In this document: piece after piece, positions 49,442 through 59,303 of the stretch | Numbering within the stretch: the first letter of the stretch is position 1 | Layout: every line of letters begins with the position of its first letter | From: Corynebacterium jeikeium | GTDB lineage: Bacteria > Actinomycetota > Actinomycetes > Mycobacteriales > Mycobacteriaceae | Assembly (NCBI GenBank): GCA_003955985.1 | Contig: CP033784.1 | Coordinates: forward strand, 434,001 to 498,000 | Direction: 5' to 3' | DNA: 64,000 bases | Notes under the pieces: generated by a model | Databases searched by the model: none | Seen by the model: the letters and a program-made list of their open reading frames with translations, nothing else | Told to the model about the DNA's origin: nothing | Translations under genes and position numbers: made by a program

Positions 49442-49839
49442 TGAGCAACACCAACGAAAAGCGCCTCCCGGTAGGCAAGGACATCTCGACTCGTCGTCGT
49501 GTCGCCCGCGCCCGCCGTCACGCACGCTTGCGCAAGAACGTCCGCGGCACCTCCGAGGCACCGCGCCTCGTCGTGCACCGCTCTTCCCGCCACATCACCG
49601 CTCAGGTTATCGACGACTCCATCGGTCGTACCCTGGCCGCTGCTTCCACTCTGGACGCAGATCTCCGTGGCTTCGAGGGCGACAAGAAGGCCAAGAGCGC
49701 CAAGGTCGGCGAGTTGATTGCTGCTCGCGCTAAGGATGCTGGCATCGAGAAGGTCGTTTTCGACCGCGGTGGCTACCAGTACCACGGCCGCGTTGCTGCT
49801 CTGGCCGAGGCTGCCCGTGAAGGTGGTCTGAAGTTCTAA
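49441..49839 (+). CDS. rplR: 50S ribosomal protein L18
   Basis: 132 residues; 5S rRNA-binding protein. [20 protein letters not shown] and [20 protein letters not shown] are hallmarks. ATG starts on the last base of the rplF stop. Confidence 0.97.
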   Translation: MSNTNEKRLPVGKDISTRRRVARARRHARLRKNVRGTSEAPRLVVHRSSRHITAQVIDDSIGRTLAAASTLDADLRGFEGDKKAKSAKVGELIAARAKDAGIEKVVFDRGGYQYHGRVAALAEAAREGGLKF

Positions 49840-49873
49840 TGCGCACTTACAAGTCCAACGGAAGGAATGCGTG

Positions 49874-50491
49874 ATGTCGGAACGCGATAAGCGCGAAGGC
49901 GGACGTAACTCCGCTGACAACAAGAACAACAACCGTCGTGGTGGCCGCGGTAACGACCGTCGCCAGCAGGACGAGCGTTCGCAGTACATCGAGCGCGTAG
50001 TAACTATTAACCGAGTTTCCAAGGTCGTCAAGGGCGGTCGTCGCTTCAGCTTCACCGCTCTGGTCATCGTCGGTGACGGCGAGGGCATGGTCGGCGTCGG
50101 CTACGGCAAGGCCAAGGAAGTACCGGCAGCTATCCAGAAGGGTGCTGAAGAGGCTCGTAAGAACTTCTTCCGCGTCCCGATGATTGCTGGCACCATCACC
50201 CACCCGGTTCAGGGTGAGACCGCTGCTGGCATCGTGCTGCTGCGCCCGGCTGCTCCGGGTACCGGTCTGATTGCCGGCGGCGCTGTCCGCCCGGTTCTCG
50301 AGTGCGCCGGTGTTCAGGATGTTCTGTCCAAGTCGCTGGGTACCAACAACTCCATCAACGTTGTTCACGCAACCGTTGATGCTCTCAAGCAGCTGGTTCG
50401 CCCTGAAGAGGTCGCCGCACGTCGTGGCAAGTCCCTCGAAGAGGTCACCCCAGCACGTATGCTGCGCGCACGCGCAGGTCAGGGAGCGTGA
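49874..50491 (+). CDS. rpsE: 30S ribosomal protein S5
   Basis: 205 residues. A hydrophilic N-terminal extension (about 40 residues, Arg/Asn/Asp-rich) precedes the dsRBD-like domain [20 protein letters not shown] and the [19 protein letters not shown] loop. S5 contributes to mRNA entry and accuracy. ATG 49874 with GGAAGGA 7 nt upstream is preferred to GTG 49871. Confidence 0.97.
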   Translation: MSERDKREGGRNSADNKNNNRRGGRGNDRRQQDERSQYIERVVTINRVSKVVKGGRRFSFTALVIVGDGEGMVGVGYGKAKEVPAAIQKGAEEARKNFFRVPMIAGTITHPVQGETAAGIVLLRPAAPGTGLIAGGAVRPVLECAGVQDVLSKSLGTNNSINVVHATVDALKQLVRPEEVAARRGKSLEEVTPARMLRARAGQGA

Positions 50492-50496
50492 TTTCC

Positions 50497-50682
50497 ATGG
50501 CACTGAAGATTACCCAGGTCCGTGGTACCGCTGGTACCAAGCAGAAGCAGAAGGATTCGCTGCGCACCCTCGGCCTGAAGCGCATCAACGATTCCGTCGT
50601 CCGCCCGGATTCTCCGGCTGTGCGCGGTCTCGTGAACGTTGTGCGTCACCTGGTCGAGGTTGAAGAAGTAGCGGGGGAGTAG
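50497..50682 (+). CDS. rpmD: 50S ribosomal protein L30
   Basis: 61 residues: [16 protein letters not shown], then [19 protein letters not shown], the full small L30. ATG 50497 lies 5 bp after the rpsE stop with AGGGAG upstream; a GTG at 50488 would add three residues. Confidence 0.96.
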   Translation: MALKITQVRGTAGTKQKQKDSLRTLGLKRINDSVVRPDSPAVRGLVNVVRHLVEVEEVAGE

Positions 50683-50689
50683 GTAAACC

Positions 50690-51136
50690 ATGAGCGAACC
50701 AATTAAGCTCCACGACTTGGCCCCGGCTCCGGGTGCTAAGAAGAAGAAGACTCGCGTCGGCCGTGGTGAGGCTTCCAAGGGTAAGACCGCTGGTCGCGGC
50801 ACCAAGGGCACCAAGGCCCGCAAGCAGGTTTCGGCAGCATTCGAGGGTGGCCAGATGCCACTTCACATGCGTCTGCCGAAGTTGAAGGGCTTCAAGAACC
50901 CGGCGAAGGTCACCTTCCAGGTGGTCAACGTTTCGGATTTGGAGCGTCTGTTCCCGAACGGTGGCGACATCACCATCGCCGACCTGGTTGCAAAGGGCGC
51001 CGTCCGCGCTAACCAGCCGGTGAAGGTCCTCGGCGACGGCGACATCAACGTCTCCGTCAACGTCACCGCAACCAAGTTCTCGGGCTCCGCAAAGTCCAAG
51101 ATCGAGGCTGCAGGCGGCTCTGTCACTGAGGCTTAA
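50690..51136 (+). CDS. rplO: 50S ribosomal protein L15
   Basis: 148 residues; late assembly protein. The Gly/Lys-rich start [20 protein letters not shown] and the central [18 protein letters not shown] are diagnostic. Seven bases after rpmD. secY, its usual neighbour, is 2.3 kb away because the bioWF gene intervenes. Confidence 0.97.
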   Translation: MSEPIKLHDLAPAPGAKKKKTRVGRGEASKGKTAGRGTKGTKARKQVSAAFEGGQMPLHMRLPKLKGFKNPAKVTFQVVNVSDLERLFPNGGDITIADLVAKGAVRANQPVKVLGDGDINVSVNVTATKFSGSAKSKIEAAGGSVTEA

Positions 51137-51155
51137 AGCATTTAAGCTTTAACAA

Positions 51156-51188
51156 GAGAGCTCTTAACCCGCGTGGTTAGGAGCTCTC
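51156..51188. terminator. Terminator after rplO
   Basis: GAGAGCTC(T)TAACC and GGTTA(G)GAGCTCTC stem, CGCGT loop, then GTTGTATT. It lies between convergent rplO and bioWF and probably serves both. Confidence 0.8.
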
Positions 51189-51233
51189 GTTGTATTAAGA
51201 GGGGAAGGGGAGAGAGCAGCGCGAACCGCTGGC

Positions 51234-53114
51234 TTACAGCAGGCCGGTATTGCGCAGAGCCCGCTCCAGTTGGTCGATGTCAGCGTCCGTATGGAGCGCG
51301 GTAATGGTCAATCGCAACATTGCCTCACCACGGGGGACCGTCGGAAAGCGAATTGCAGGTATGAACACGCCTAGCTCCGCTAACTGTGCTGAGGTGTCCA
51401 TCGCTACGGTCTCGTCCCCGACGGGCAGCGGGATGATTGCAGATGCGGGGTCTGACTGCGCGCCAACCAGGGAGCGGACGCGCGCAATATTACGTTGCAA
51501 TCGCTTGACGACGTCCCCAACCTCCAACTGCTTCAACGCTGCGCGGATAGCTGCGACAGAACCAGCGTTCATGGACGTTGAGTACACGAAGCTGCGGGCT
51601 TGATTGCGTAGTAGTTCGCCAACTGGTGCCGAGCAGAGAACGTATCCTCCTTCGACACCGAGAGCCTTGCTCGCGGTGCCGACCACAATGTCCGGGCGGA
51701 TGCCCAGGTGCGCTGCAGTGCCACGACCTTGTTCTCCGATAACGCCGACGCCGTGGGCGTCGTCAAGCATCAGCCATGCGTTGCGACGGTGACAGGTGCG
51801 CTCGAGTGCCGGGCCGTCGATGACCTCGCCTGACATAGAGAACACGGAGTCGGAGATGACAAGTTTGTGGCGGGCGCTGGATGTTGCGAGGAGACGGTCG
51901 AGCGTCTGATAGTCAGCGTGCGGAAAGACCGTGACTTTAGCCCGGGCATTGCGGCATCCGTCAATGATGGAAGCATGGTTGGCGGCGTCGGAGAAGATTT
52001 CAACGTCGGCGGTGGCGATGGCTGCGATGGTTGAGTGGTTCGCCTGGTAGCCAGTCGCAAAGAGAACGGCATCGTCGAAACCGAAGAACTGCGCGAGTTC
52101 ACTTTCAAGTGCGCTGTGGATGCTCGTGCCGGTGGTCAGGCGAGAGCCGCCGGACCCGGTGCCGAAATGCCCAATTGCCTCGATGGCAGCTGAGACGAGT
52201 TCAGGGTGCGTGGACAGGCCGAGGTAGTCCGAAGAAGAAAACAATAGATAGTCGGCTCCGTCAATTCGGCTGTGCGGTAGTTGTGCAGTTTCGAAAGTGC
52301 GCAGTGTGCGGGCTAGTCCTGCACCGGCCCAGGCCGTGTTCCTTTGGGCGGCGATTGCTGAGAGGTCGCTGCTGAGGCCGGTGGTGTCCGTCGAGGAGCA
52401 GGCGTCAGCTGGGAGCTCGATATAGACCGGCGTGTTCTCCAGGTAATCGATCAACTCGGGGATATCGGTGCCGGGTTCAACGATAAAAATGCGAGTACCG
52501 AGAGTGCTGCCGTGGTCCTTGATATTGGGGATACGGTGAAAGATTCCGTCCAGTGCGAGATAGCCACGCGTGTAAAAGGGATCGTCGGAGAGGCAGATTT
52601 CTGCGACGATGCCCGGGGCGCTGTGAACCTTGGATGCGAGGATGAGCGCCTCGTGAAAATGGTCCTTGGCACAGTCCTTGCTGGGGTGTGAGATGGCATC
52701 AAAAGTGGAAACCCGTACACCGCGGGCTGGGTTTGGGTCGAGCCGCTCACCGGAGGAGGCATCGATAAGAGCGGCGCCGCGAAGACCCGTGAGTGAATAG
52801 GCCATCTCGACGGCGATATCGGCGGCCTCTATACCTGCAGCGTGTAGGCGTTGAGTAATGAGCTTGCGGGCGTCCCCAGGGCTGGAGTTCGACTCTAGAA
52901 AGGGGACTAACGCCGGCACGGTGCTGATGGTCGACTCTTCGATCTTGTCCACAGTGATGTGAATTGTGTCGGCTCGACCCTTGTCGTGGTGAAGTGCACG
53001 GCTAGTCATTGCAGAAGCCAGCTGAGGTAGTTCGACAACCGGTGCAAGACGCTCAGCGCCAGAGATATGGCAGCCATCGGCGCTGGATCGCATGCGGATA
53101 CTGTAGGTACTCAC
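51234..53114 (-). CDS. Bifunctional pimeloyl-CoA synthetase / 8-amino-7-oxononanoate synthase (BioW-BioF fusion)
   Basis: 626 residues with two enzymes in one chain. Residues 1-235 match BioW (6-carboxyhexanoate-CoA ligase): [41 protein letters not shown], and ASKV...[15 protein letters not shown]. Residues about 250-626 match Bio[45 protein letters not shown] and the PLP lysine in GTASKALG (about Lys483). Together they would turn pimelate, CoA, ATP and alanine into KAPA, the first two steps of the pimelate route to biotin. GTG 53112-53114 fits the BioW start. A BioQ-like operator overlaps the promoter. The gene is inserted between rplO and secY; no other bio gene is nearby. Confidence 0.9.
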   Translation of the reverse strand: MSTYSIRMRSSADGCHISGAERLAPVVELPQLASAMTSRALHHDKGRADTIHITVDKIEESTISTVPALVPFLESNSSPGDARKLITQRLHAAGIEAADIAVEMAYSLTGLRGAALIDASSGERLDPNPARGVRVSTFDAISHPSKDCAKDHFHEALILASKVHSAPGIVAEICLSDDPFYTRGYLALDGIFHRIPNIKDHGSTLGTRIFIVEPGTDIPELIDYLENTPVYIELPADACSSTDTTGLSSDLSAIAAQRNTAWAGAGLARTLRTFETAQLPHSRIDGADYLLFSSSDYLGLSTHPELVSAAIEAIGHFGTGSGGSRLTTGTSIHSALESELAQFFGFDDAVLFATGYQANHSTIAAIATADVEIFSDAANHASIIDGCRNARAKVTVFPHADYQTLDRLLATSSARHKLVISDSVFSMSGEVIDGPALERTCHRRNAWLMLDDAHGVGVIGEQGRGTAAHLGIRPDIVVGTASKALGVEGGYVLCSAPVGELLRNQARSFVYSTSMNAGSVAAIRAALKQLEVGDVVKRLQRNIARVRSLVGAQSDPASAIIPLPVGDETVAMDTSAQLAELGVFIPAIRFPTVPRGEAMLRLTITALHTDADIDQLERALRNTGLL

Positions 53115-53125
53115 AGAGCAAAACT

Positions 53126-53138
53126 TTAACACTGTTCA
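53126..53138 (-). promoter_or_regulatory. BioQ-like operator over the bioWF promoter
   Basis: Minus strand TGAAC-AGT-GTTAA, one base different from the TGAAC-N3-GTTAC consensus reported for the corynebacterial biotin repressor BioQ. It overlaps the -10-like TAAAGT (53128-53123), which ends 8 nt before the GTG start. Binding would block transcription when biotin is plentiful. Confidence 0.65.
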
Positions 53139-53447
53139 AGTTTTGTCTGGGAAAATTGGGTGGAGCACAGTGAGGGGCGTGGGCTCAGAGGGGAGGGGGC
53201 GCTGGGATCGTCGTCAAGCGAAAAGAGGTGATTGGCGGGGCGCTGTACTAACGGTGATATGGAGGTGTATTGCGACGATGTGGAGAAACGCTGGTAGACT
53301 CACTACGTCAAATACTGTCAATTAAAGGTTTGAGGAATACGTCATCCGCGTTGCTTAACTAAAACGGGAGACTACTGGCGGATAAGCGGGTAAGTCTTTC
53401 GGGAAAAGCGTGGGAGAAGCGGATTTCTTGACCTCGGGAGGATGCAC
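53139..53447 (+). promoter_or_regulatory. secY upstream region
   Basis: Gene-free stretch of about 310 bp between bioWF and secY. It holds dispersed motif copy 10 and a weak promoter candidate TTGCGA (53270-53275), 19 bp, TAGACT (53295-53300). No conserved short protein was found. Confidence 0.4.
53197..53220 (+). repeat. 24-bp dispersed intergenic motif, copy 10
   Basis: Left half GGGCGCTGGGAT then core CGTCGTCAAGCG, between bioWF and secY. Confidence 0.72.
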
Positions 53448-54779
53448 GTGGCTTCCGGTCTCATTGCGGCGTTGCGCGATCCCGATTTGCGTAAGAAGAT
53501 CTTCTTCACTCTGACGATGATCATTCTGTACCGAATCGGCTCGCAGATTCCAAGCCCTGGTATCGACTACCAGTTGGTCAACGCGCAGCTCGAGCAGATT
53601 TCGAAAGATCAGTCCAGCGTTTACTCGCTGATCAACCTGTTCTCAGGTGGCGCTCTGCTGCAGATGGCGATTTTCGGCATCGGCATTATGCCGTACATTA
53701 CGGCCTCGATTATCGTCCAGCTGCTCACGGTGGTGATTCCACACTTCGAGCAGTTGAAGAAGGAAGGGCAGTCGGGTCAGACGAAGATGACCCAGTACAC
53801 CCGCTACCTCACAGTAGCGTTGGCGTTGCTGCAGTCTGCGGGCATTGTGGCCATGGCAGACCGTGGCGCCCTGCTGGGTGGCTCGCAGTCGCTGCTGGTC
53901 AAGGATGCGGGTGTCTTTGACCTCGTGGTGATGGTCGTTGTGATGACCGCCGGTGCCGTGCTGGTCATGTGGATGGGTGAGCTCATCACTGACCGAGGGG
54001 TCGGCAACGGTATGTCGTTGCTGATTTTCGCTGGTATCGCCGCTGGTATGCCAGCGCAGGGAGCGAACATTCTGCGCTCCACTACCGGTGTCGTGTTCGC
54101 CACCGTGATTGTTGCGGTGCTGATTCTCATCATTGGCGTTATTTTCATCGAGCAGGGGCAGCGCCGTATTCCGGTGCAGTACGCGAAGCGTATGGTTGGT
54201 CGTCGCCAGTACGGCGGATCTTCCACCTACCTGCCGCTGAAGGTGAACCAGGCCGGTGTTATCCCGGTCATCTTCGCATCCTCGCTGATTTACGTGCCGG
54301 TTCTGATCACCCAAATCGTTCAGTCCGGTCAGTCGAATCCGAACATGGACAACTGGTGGCAGCGCAATGTCATTCAGTACCTGCTGGCACCGTCCAGTTG
54401 GCAGTACATTCTGCTGTTCTTCCTGATGATCATCTTCTTCTCCTTCTTCTACACCTCTGTGCAGTATGACCCGCACGAGCAGGCGGAGAACATGAAGAAG
54501 TACGGCGGATTCATTCCGGGCTTCCGCCCAGGGCGTCCGACTGCTGAATACCTGTCCTACGTCCTGATTCGCCTGCTGACTGTCGGCTCGCTGTACCTGG
54601 CGCTGATTGCCGTTCTGCCAAATGTCGCTCTTGATATGGGGCTTGGCGACGCGAACGCCGGTACAGGCGGTATGTTTGGAGGTACAGCCCTGCTGATTCT
54701 GGTCAGTGTTGCGCTGACGACGGTCAAGCAGGTTGAAAGCCAAATGATGCAACGTAACTACGAAGGGTTCTTGAAGTAA
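53448..54779 (+). CDS. secY: Preprotein translocase subunit SecY
   Basis: 443 residues, ten membrane helices; the protein-conducting channel. [32 protein letters not shown] and [16 protein letters not shown] are signatures, and the plug region follows helix 1. GTG 53448 is preferred because GGGAGG lies 6 nt upstream; ATG 53442 directly abuts that site. The stop overlaps the adk start (TAATG). Confidence 0.96.
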   Translation: MASGLIAALRDPDLRKKIFFTLTMIILYRIGSQIPSPGIDYQLVNAQLEQISKDQSSVYSLINLFSGGALLQMAIFGIGIMPYITASIIVQLLTVVIPHFEQLKKEGQSGQTKMTQYTRYLTVALALLQSAGIVAMADRGALLGGSQSLLVKDAGVFDLVVMVVVMTAGAVLVMWMGELITDRGVGNGMSLLIFAGIAAGMPAQGANILRSTTGVVFATVIVAVLILIIGVIFIEQGQRRIPVQYAKRMVGRRQYGGSSTYLPLKVNQAGVIPVIFASSLIYVPVLITQIVQSGQSNPNMDNWWQRNVIQYLLAPSSWQYILLFFLMIIFFSFFYTSVQYDPHEQAENMKKYGGFIPGFRPGRPTAEYLSYVLIRLLTVGSLYLALIAVLPNVALDMGLGDANAGTGGMFGGTALLILVSVALTTVKQVESQMMQRNYEGFLK

Positions 54780-55330
54780 TGCGACTCGTACTTGTAGGTC
54801 CTCCCGGTGCAGGTAAGGGCACTCAGGCAGCTATCCTCTCGGAGAAGCTCGGTGTCCCACACATCTCCACCGGTGACCTGTTTCGCGCAAACATCGGTGA
54901 AGGCACTCCGCTCGGCATTGAGGCGAAGTCCTACATCGACGCCGGCAACCTTGTTCCGGACGACGTGACTGTGCGTATGGTCGAGTCCCGTCTGAACGAG
55001 GACGACGCCGCCAAGGGGTTCTTGTTGGATGGCTTCCCGCGCACCGTTGGTCAGGCAGAAGAGCTGAAGCGTCTGCTGTCCAATCTCGGTACCGAGCTGG
55101 ATGCGGTCGTACAGTTCGACGTTTCTGAGGATGTCGTAGTCGAGCGCATGCTGGCCCGTGGTCGCGCAGACGACACTGAAGAGGTCATCCGCAACCGCAT
55201 GCATGTGTACACCAATGAGACCGCTCCTTTGCTGGATTACTACTCGGAAAAGATCATCAAGATTGCCGCTGAGGGATCCGTTGAGGAGATTAACGAGCGC
55301 ACGATGGCTGAGCTGGAGAAGCTGAACTAG
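54779..55330 (+). CDS. adk: Adenylate kinase
   Basis: 183 residues, a short-LID form without the zinc lid (E. coli has 214). P-loop GPPGAGKGT at 7-15, [10 protein letters not shown] site, [13 protein letters not shown] and the arginines of [14 protein letters not shown]. Interconverts ATP, ADP and AMP. Translationally coupled to secY, as in most bacteria; map is separated from it by a lipoprotein gene on the other strand. Confidence 0.96.
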   Translation: MRLVLVGPPGAGKGTQAAILSEKLGVPHISTGDLFRANIGEGTPLGIEAKSYIDAGNLVPDDVTVRMVESRLNEDDAAKGFLLDGFPRTVGQAEELKRLLSNLGTELDAVVQFDVSEDVVVERMLARGRADDTEEVIRNRMHVYTNETAPLLDYYSEKIIKIAAEGSVEEINERTMAELEKLN

Positions 55331-55414
55331 GCTCCTGGCACACCGGGTAACTAGACGCTCTAGCTTTTTCGCTGGCTGGGGCCGATGGGTTTGCCGGTTG
55401 TAGATGGTTGTTGA

Positions 55415-55456
55415 AGCCGCCCTTTCGAACCGTTGAGGTTTGGAAGGGCGGCTTTT
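55415..55456. terminator. Terminator after adk
   Basis: AGCCGCCCTTTC and GGAAGGGCGGCT arms followed by TTTTG; between convergent adk and the lipoprotein gene. Confidence 0.87.
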
Positions 55457-55501
55457 GTGTGTGGCTGTTGGGGCTGGGGTGGGGGCAGCCGATAGTGAGG
55501 G

Positions 55502-56083
55502 CTACTGGAAGTCTTGAATGATTTCGTCGATAAGTGGCTGTGCAGCCTCGGCGCCAATATTCGCGAAAACGAACTCTTGGTAGATGCGGTTATCCTCGTC
55601 GATAACCATAACGAAAGGGGACCCCTTGCTGATGCCGCTAAATGCGTGCTTGCCGGGTAGCTCGTATGGCGTGTAGCTCTCGACGGACTCAGCCTTTTCG
55701 TTAATGCGCTCGACAGTGGCCGGGTCCTCGGCCGTACTGAGCATTGCGGTGCCACCGTCGCCAACCGCCATTACGCAGGTGAAGCCATGTACGCTCTCGC
55801 TGCCAAAAATGACGGGTTTAGAGTCATCCGACTCGACGCAGCTGCCAATCGCCTCCTTAATTGCATCAGGTGTGAAGTTTTGGAGCGACTCAGGCAGTGC
55901 AGAGGTGCCCATGAAACCCGAGGTGCTTCCAGGGGCCTCCGGCGATTCTGCGGCAGGGGAAGTGGAGGGGACAGTCGGCGCCGGCGACGGCTCGGGGTTG
56001 CTTGAGCATGCGCCAACCAGGAAAAGCGAGCTGGCAGCAATAACAACGCCCGCAGTCTGCGCGGACTTCAACAGTGAATGCAT
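55502..56083 (-). CDS. Putative lipoprotein
   Basis: 193 residues. A lipoprotein signal peptide with LVGAC lipobox (Cys about residue 26) is followed by a Pro/Ser/Glu linker to about residue 60 and a soluble domain of about 130 residues with two cysteines (GSCVES, GFTCVM). I do not recognise the domain. The cysteine would be acylated and hold the protein outside the membrane. ATG 56081-56083; minus-strand TACGAT lies 7 nt upstream, so a leaderless mRNA is likely. It breaks the usual adk-map order. Confidence 0.82.
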   Translation of the reverse strand: MHSLLKSAQTAGVVIAASSLFLVGACSSNPEPSPAPTVPSTSPAAESPEAPGSTSGFMGTSALPESLQNFTPDAIKEAIGSCVESDDSKPVIFGSESVHGFTCVMAVGDGGTAMLSTAEDPATVERINEKAESVESYTPYELPGKHAFSGISKGSPFVMVIDEDNRIYQEFVFANIGAEAAQPLIDEIIQDFQ

Positions 56084-56203
56084 GCCAGTTATCGTAGGGC
56101 AGCTCATCTTTGGGTGTAAATTTCTCGGAAGTGGCAGCGATCCGAGCGGCGCCCTCGTAGGTGGCGGGGTACAGCTAGCCGGTGGTTCCCTTCTGGGGCA
56201 GAG

Positions 56204-56209
56204 TAGACT
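56204..56209 (+). promoter_or_regulatory. -10 box of map
   Basis: TAGACT, 8 nt before GTG 56218; points to a leaderless map transcript. Confidence 0.5.
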
Positions 56210-56217
56210 CAACCAGC

Positions 56218-57021
56218 GTGATGAGTTTTCGACGCCGCCGCAAAGTAGTTCCTGCCCGCACCGAGGGAGAATTGGATGCGATGCAAGCGGCCGGCGAGAT
56301 CGTCGGTCGTGCATTGCTAGCCTGCCGAGACGCCGCTAAGCCAGGGGTCACCACGGCAGATCTCAATGAGATTGCGCACCAGGTCATTATCGATGCTGGC
56401 GCAACGCCGTCCTTCCTTGGCTACGAAGGCTTCCCGGCATCTGTCTGCGCATCAGTGAACGAAGTAATTGTCCACGGCATTCCGTCTTCGTCTACGGTTC
56501 TCGCCGATGGTGATTTAGTCTCAATTGACTGTGGCGCAATCCTGGATGGCTGGCACGGCGATTCGGCACTTACTTTCGGCGTCGGAAAGCTGAGTGACGA
56601 TGTCGAAAAGCTGAACATTGCGACATCAGAGGTCCTCGCCGAAGGTATTAAGGCCATGGTGCCGGGCGCTCGCCTCACCGATATTTCGTATGCGCTTGAA
56701 ATGGCCACCCGTGAGGCTGAACTGCGCCACGATATTGAACTCGGCATCGTCGATGGATACGGCGGGCACGGCATTGGGCGCGAGATGCACATGGATCCCT
56801 TCCTTCCCAACGAAGGCAAAGCAGGAAAGGGGCCCCGCATCGTCGAAGGCTCCGTTTTGGCCATTGAACCGATGCTCATTCTCGGCGGCGAGTGGGGTAG
56901 TGATGAGCTTGACGACGGCTGGACGGTCGTCAGCGCCGATAGAATGCCGGCCTCCCATTGGGAGCACACAGTTGCCGCCACAGCGGACGGCCCCCGTATT
57001 TTGACTCCTCGATATGAATAA
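56218..57021 (+). CDS. map: Methionine aminopeptidase, type I
   Basis: 267 residues. Removes the N-terminal methionine of new proteins. Metal ligands are the Asp of VSIDCGA, the Asp of HGDSALTF, the His of [12 protein letters not shown] and the Glu residues of AIEPM and SHWEHTVA; the substrate His is in VIVHGIPS. There is no N-terminal zinc-finger/SH3 extension. GTG 56218 or ATG 56221 start; the -10 box 8 nt upstream favours the GTG. Confidence 0.93.
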   Translation: MMSFRRRRKVVPARTEGELDAMQAAGEIVGRALLACRDAAKPGVTTADLNEIAHQVIIDAGATPSFLGYEGFPASVCASVNEVIVHGIPSSSTVLADGDLVSIDCGAILDGWHGDSALTFGVGKLSDDVEKLNIATSEVLAEGIKAMVPGARLTDISYALEMATREAELRHDIELGIVDGYGGHGIGREMHMDPFLPNEGKAGKGPRIVEGSVLAIEPMLILGGEWGSDELDDGWTVVSADRMPASHWEHTVAATADGPRILTPRYE

Positions 57022-57140
57022 CTAGTGCGTGAGAGGCCACGCGAAAGGTCAGAATGTTGCCATAAAAGCTGCGATGAATTCTGAGCGCGTGGAGCGCACC
57101 CGCCTGCCGTCGCTTGCAACCGGTCCCATAGTGGTCGTAT

Positions 57141-57169
57141 TTGGTAAAAACGCAGGTCGCGTGTAAAGT
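57141..57169 (+). promoter_or_regulatory. infA promoter
   Basis: TTGGTA (57141-57146), 17 bp, TAAAGT (57164-57169), with a leader of about 130 nt. Confidence 0.65.
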
Positions 57170-57305
57170 TGGGCGATGGTGTGGGCGCAGTGTCGCTGCA
57201 GTGATGATTATCCCTGCACGGAACTGCTAAAACACCAGGCAGAGTAGAGATTTCCCAACTGGTGCCGGGATTGTCCCGGGTATCCGCCAGAGAGACGTGG
57301 AGGAC

Positions 57306-57527
57306 ATGGCTAAAAAGGAAGGCGCAATTGAGGTTGAGGGTCGCGTCGTCGAACCCTTGCCGAACGCGATGTTCCGAGTGGAGCTGGACAACGGGCACAA
57401 GGTGCTCGCCCATATCAGTGGCAAGATGCGCCAGCACTACATCCGTATTCTCCCGGAAGACCGAGTCGTAGTGGAGCTTTCTCCGTACGATCTCGAGCGT
57501 GGGCGAATCGTCTACCGCTACAAGTAA
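57306..57527 (+). CDS. infA: Translation initiation factor IF-1
   Basis: 73 residues, nearly identical in pattern to mycobacterial IF-1: [43 protein letters not shown]. Binds the A-site of the 30S subunit. ATG 57306 matches the family; GTG 57297 would add MED. GGAGG stands close before the ATG. rpmJ, often next, is not found before rpsM. Confidence 0.96.
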   Translation: MAKKEGAIEVEGRVVEPLPNAMFRVELDNGHKVLAHISGKMRQHYIRILPEDRVVVELSPYDLERGRIVYRYK

Positions 57528-57823
57528 ATCGACCTGACCACTGTTGGTAGTGGTTATGGGCTTATTTACTAACTAGACAGAAACTCCACCGTCCTAGCTG
57601 CTTCTGGTGACGGCCGCGTGATGTTGAGACCGGGTGTCTCAGCAGATTAGCGCGGCGGTTCTTTATGAAAGCTTTTCCACAGAAGTAAGCGAGAATACCT
57701 CCGGCAACGGTGGCTGGAGCCTTTCTATAACACTTGCGCGACTCGGCGTCCGACCGAGTAAGCCGGGTCTGGGAAGGATGGCAGTGGAGTAAACCACCGC
57801 ATCAACCGGAAGGAAATTGCCGT
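57528..57823 (+). other. Gap between infA and rpsM
   Basis: 296 bp without a gene. A small hairpin ACCACT/AGTGGT follows infA (57536-57553) and GTTGAGAC/GTCTCAGC lies near 57622-57642. No L36 gene is present. A promoter for rpsM is likely but was not pinned down; TATAAC near 57725 is one -10 candidate. Confidence 0.35.
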
Positions 57824-58192
57824 ATGGCACGCCTTGCTGGAGTTGACCTGCCACGCAACAAGCGTATGGAGGTCGCTCTTACCTACATCTATGGCATCGG
57901 CCCCGCCCGTGCCAATGAGCTGCTGGAGAAGACCGGCATCTCTCCGGATCTGCGCACCGACGCTCTCACCGATGAGCAGGTTGCTGCGCTGCGTGACGTG
58001 ATTGAAGCTACCTGGAAGGTCGAGGGTGACCTCCGCCGCCAGGTTCAGGCTGATATCCGCCGCAAGATTGAGATTGGTTCCTACCAGGGTCTGCGCCACC
58101 GTCGTGGCCTGCCAGTCCGTGGTCAGCGCACCAAGACCAACGCTCGTACGCGTAAGGGTCCGAAGAAGACGATCGCCGGAAAGAAGAAGTAA
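57824..58192 (+). CDS. rpsM: 30S ribosomal protein S13
   Basis: 122 residues. [20 protein letters not shown] and the basic end [20 protein letters not shown] are standard; it contacts P-site tRNA and 50S. ATG 57824 has GGAAGGA upstream. First gene of rpsM-rpsK-rpsD-rpoA-rplQ. Confidence 0.97.
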   Translation: MARLAGVDLPRNKRMEVALTYIYGIGPARANELLEKTGISPDLRTDALTDEQVAALRDVIEATWKVEGDLRRQVQADIRRKIEIGSYQGLRHRRGLPVRGQRTKTNARTRKGPKKTIAGKKK

Positions 58193-58195
58193 AAC

Positions 58196-58600
58196 ATGGC
58201 AGCTCCGAAGTCCGCACGCGGCCGTCGTACCGGCCGTCGCGTTGTAAAGAAGAACGTGGCTCAGGGCCACGCATACATCAAGTCCACCTTCAACAACACC
58301 ATCGTGTCCATCACGGACCCGAAGGGCGCTGTTATCTCGTGGGCCTCCTCTGGTCACGTCGGTTTCAAGGGCTCTCGTAAGTCCACTCCGTTCGCTGCTC
58401 AGATGGCCGCCGAGAACGCTGCTCGTAAGGCCATGGAGCACGGTATGAAGAAGGTTGACGTTTTCGTTAAGGGTCCGGGTTCGGGCCGCGAAACCGCCAT
58501 CCGTTCCCTCCAGGCCGCTGGCCTTGAGGTGTCCTCGATCTCGGATGTGACCCCTCAGCCGCACAACGGCTGCCGTCCGCCGAAGCGTCGTCGCGTCTAG
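58196..58600 (+). CDS. rpsK: 30S ribosomal protein S11
   Basis: 134 residues; platform protein near the E-site m[23 protein letters not shown] and [18 protein letters not shown] are diagnostic. It starts 3 bp after rpsM. Confidence 0.97.
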   Translation: MAAPKSARGRRTGRRVVKKNVAQGHAYIKSTFNNTIVSITDPKGAVISWASSGHVGFKGSRKSTPFAAQMAAENAARKAMEHGMKKVDVFVKGPGSGRETAIRSLQAAGLEVSSISDVTPQPHNGCRPPKRRRV

Positions 58601-58624
58601 GAATAGGGTAAGGAGAGAACAGAA

Positions 58625-59230
58625 ATGGCCCGTTATACCGGTCCCGCAACCCGTAAGTCCCGTCGTCTCCGCGTCGACCTCGTCGGTGGCGACATGAACT
58701 TTGAGCGTCGTCCCTACCCTCCGGGGCAGGCTGGCCGCGCTCGTATCAAGGAGTCGGAGTACCTGCTCCAGCTCCAGGAGAAGCAGAAGGCACGTTTCAC
58801 CTACGGCGTGATGGAGAAGCAGTTCCGTCGCTACTACGCCGAGGCTCACCGTCGTCCGGGCAAGACTGGCGATAACCTCGTCGTCCTGCTGGAGTCGCGT
58901 CTCGACAACGTTGTCTACCGCGCTGGTCTGGCTCGTACCCGTCGCCAGGCTCGTCAGCTGGTTTCCCACGGCCACTTCACCGTTAACGGTAAGAAGATCA
59001 ACGTGCCGTCCTTCCAGGTAAGCCAGTACGACATCATCGACGTGCGCCCGAAGTCGCAGAAGATGATTTGGTTCGAAGAGGCACAGGAGAACCTGGTCGA
59101 CGCTGTCGTCCCGGCATGGCTTCAGGTTGTTCCTGAGTCCCTGCGCATCCTCGTGCACCAGACCCCGGAACGCGCACAGATCGACATTCCGCTTCAGGAA
59201 CAGCTGATCGTCGAGTTCTACTCGAAGTAA
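58625..59230 (+). CDS. rpsD: 30S ribosomal protein S4
   Basis: 201 residues; 16S 5'-domain assembly protein with an S4 RNA-binding fold (ESRLDNVVYRAGLARTRRQA, HGHFTVNGKKINVPS). It is the form without the N-terminal zinc cysteines. AAGGAGAG lies upstream. Confidence 0.97.
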   Translation: MARYTGPATRKSRRLRVDLVGGDMNFERRPYPPGQAGRARIKESEYLLQLQEKQKARFTYGVMEKQFRRYYAEAHRRPGKTGDNLVVLLESRLDNVVYRAGLARTRRQARQLVSHGHFTVNGKKINVPSFQVSQYDIIDVRPKSQKMIWFEEAQENLVDAVVPAWLQVVPESLRILVHQTPERAQIDIPLQEQLIVEFYSK

Positions 59231-59303
59231 TAACCAACTTCGCTTGCATCCATTCATTCCCTATGGCGTCATATAGCGGTCGCCACCTGGAGGATTTTCG
59301 AAA

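Noticed and set aside
53143..53325. 60-codon frame between bioWF and secY
   Set aside because: It runs over dispersed motif copy 10, is Arg/Trp/Gly-rich and has no ribosome site.
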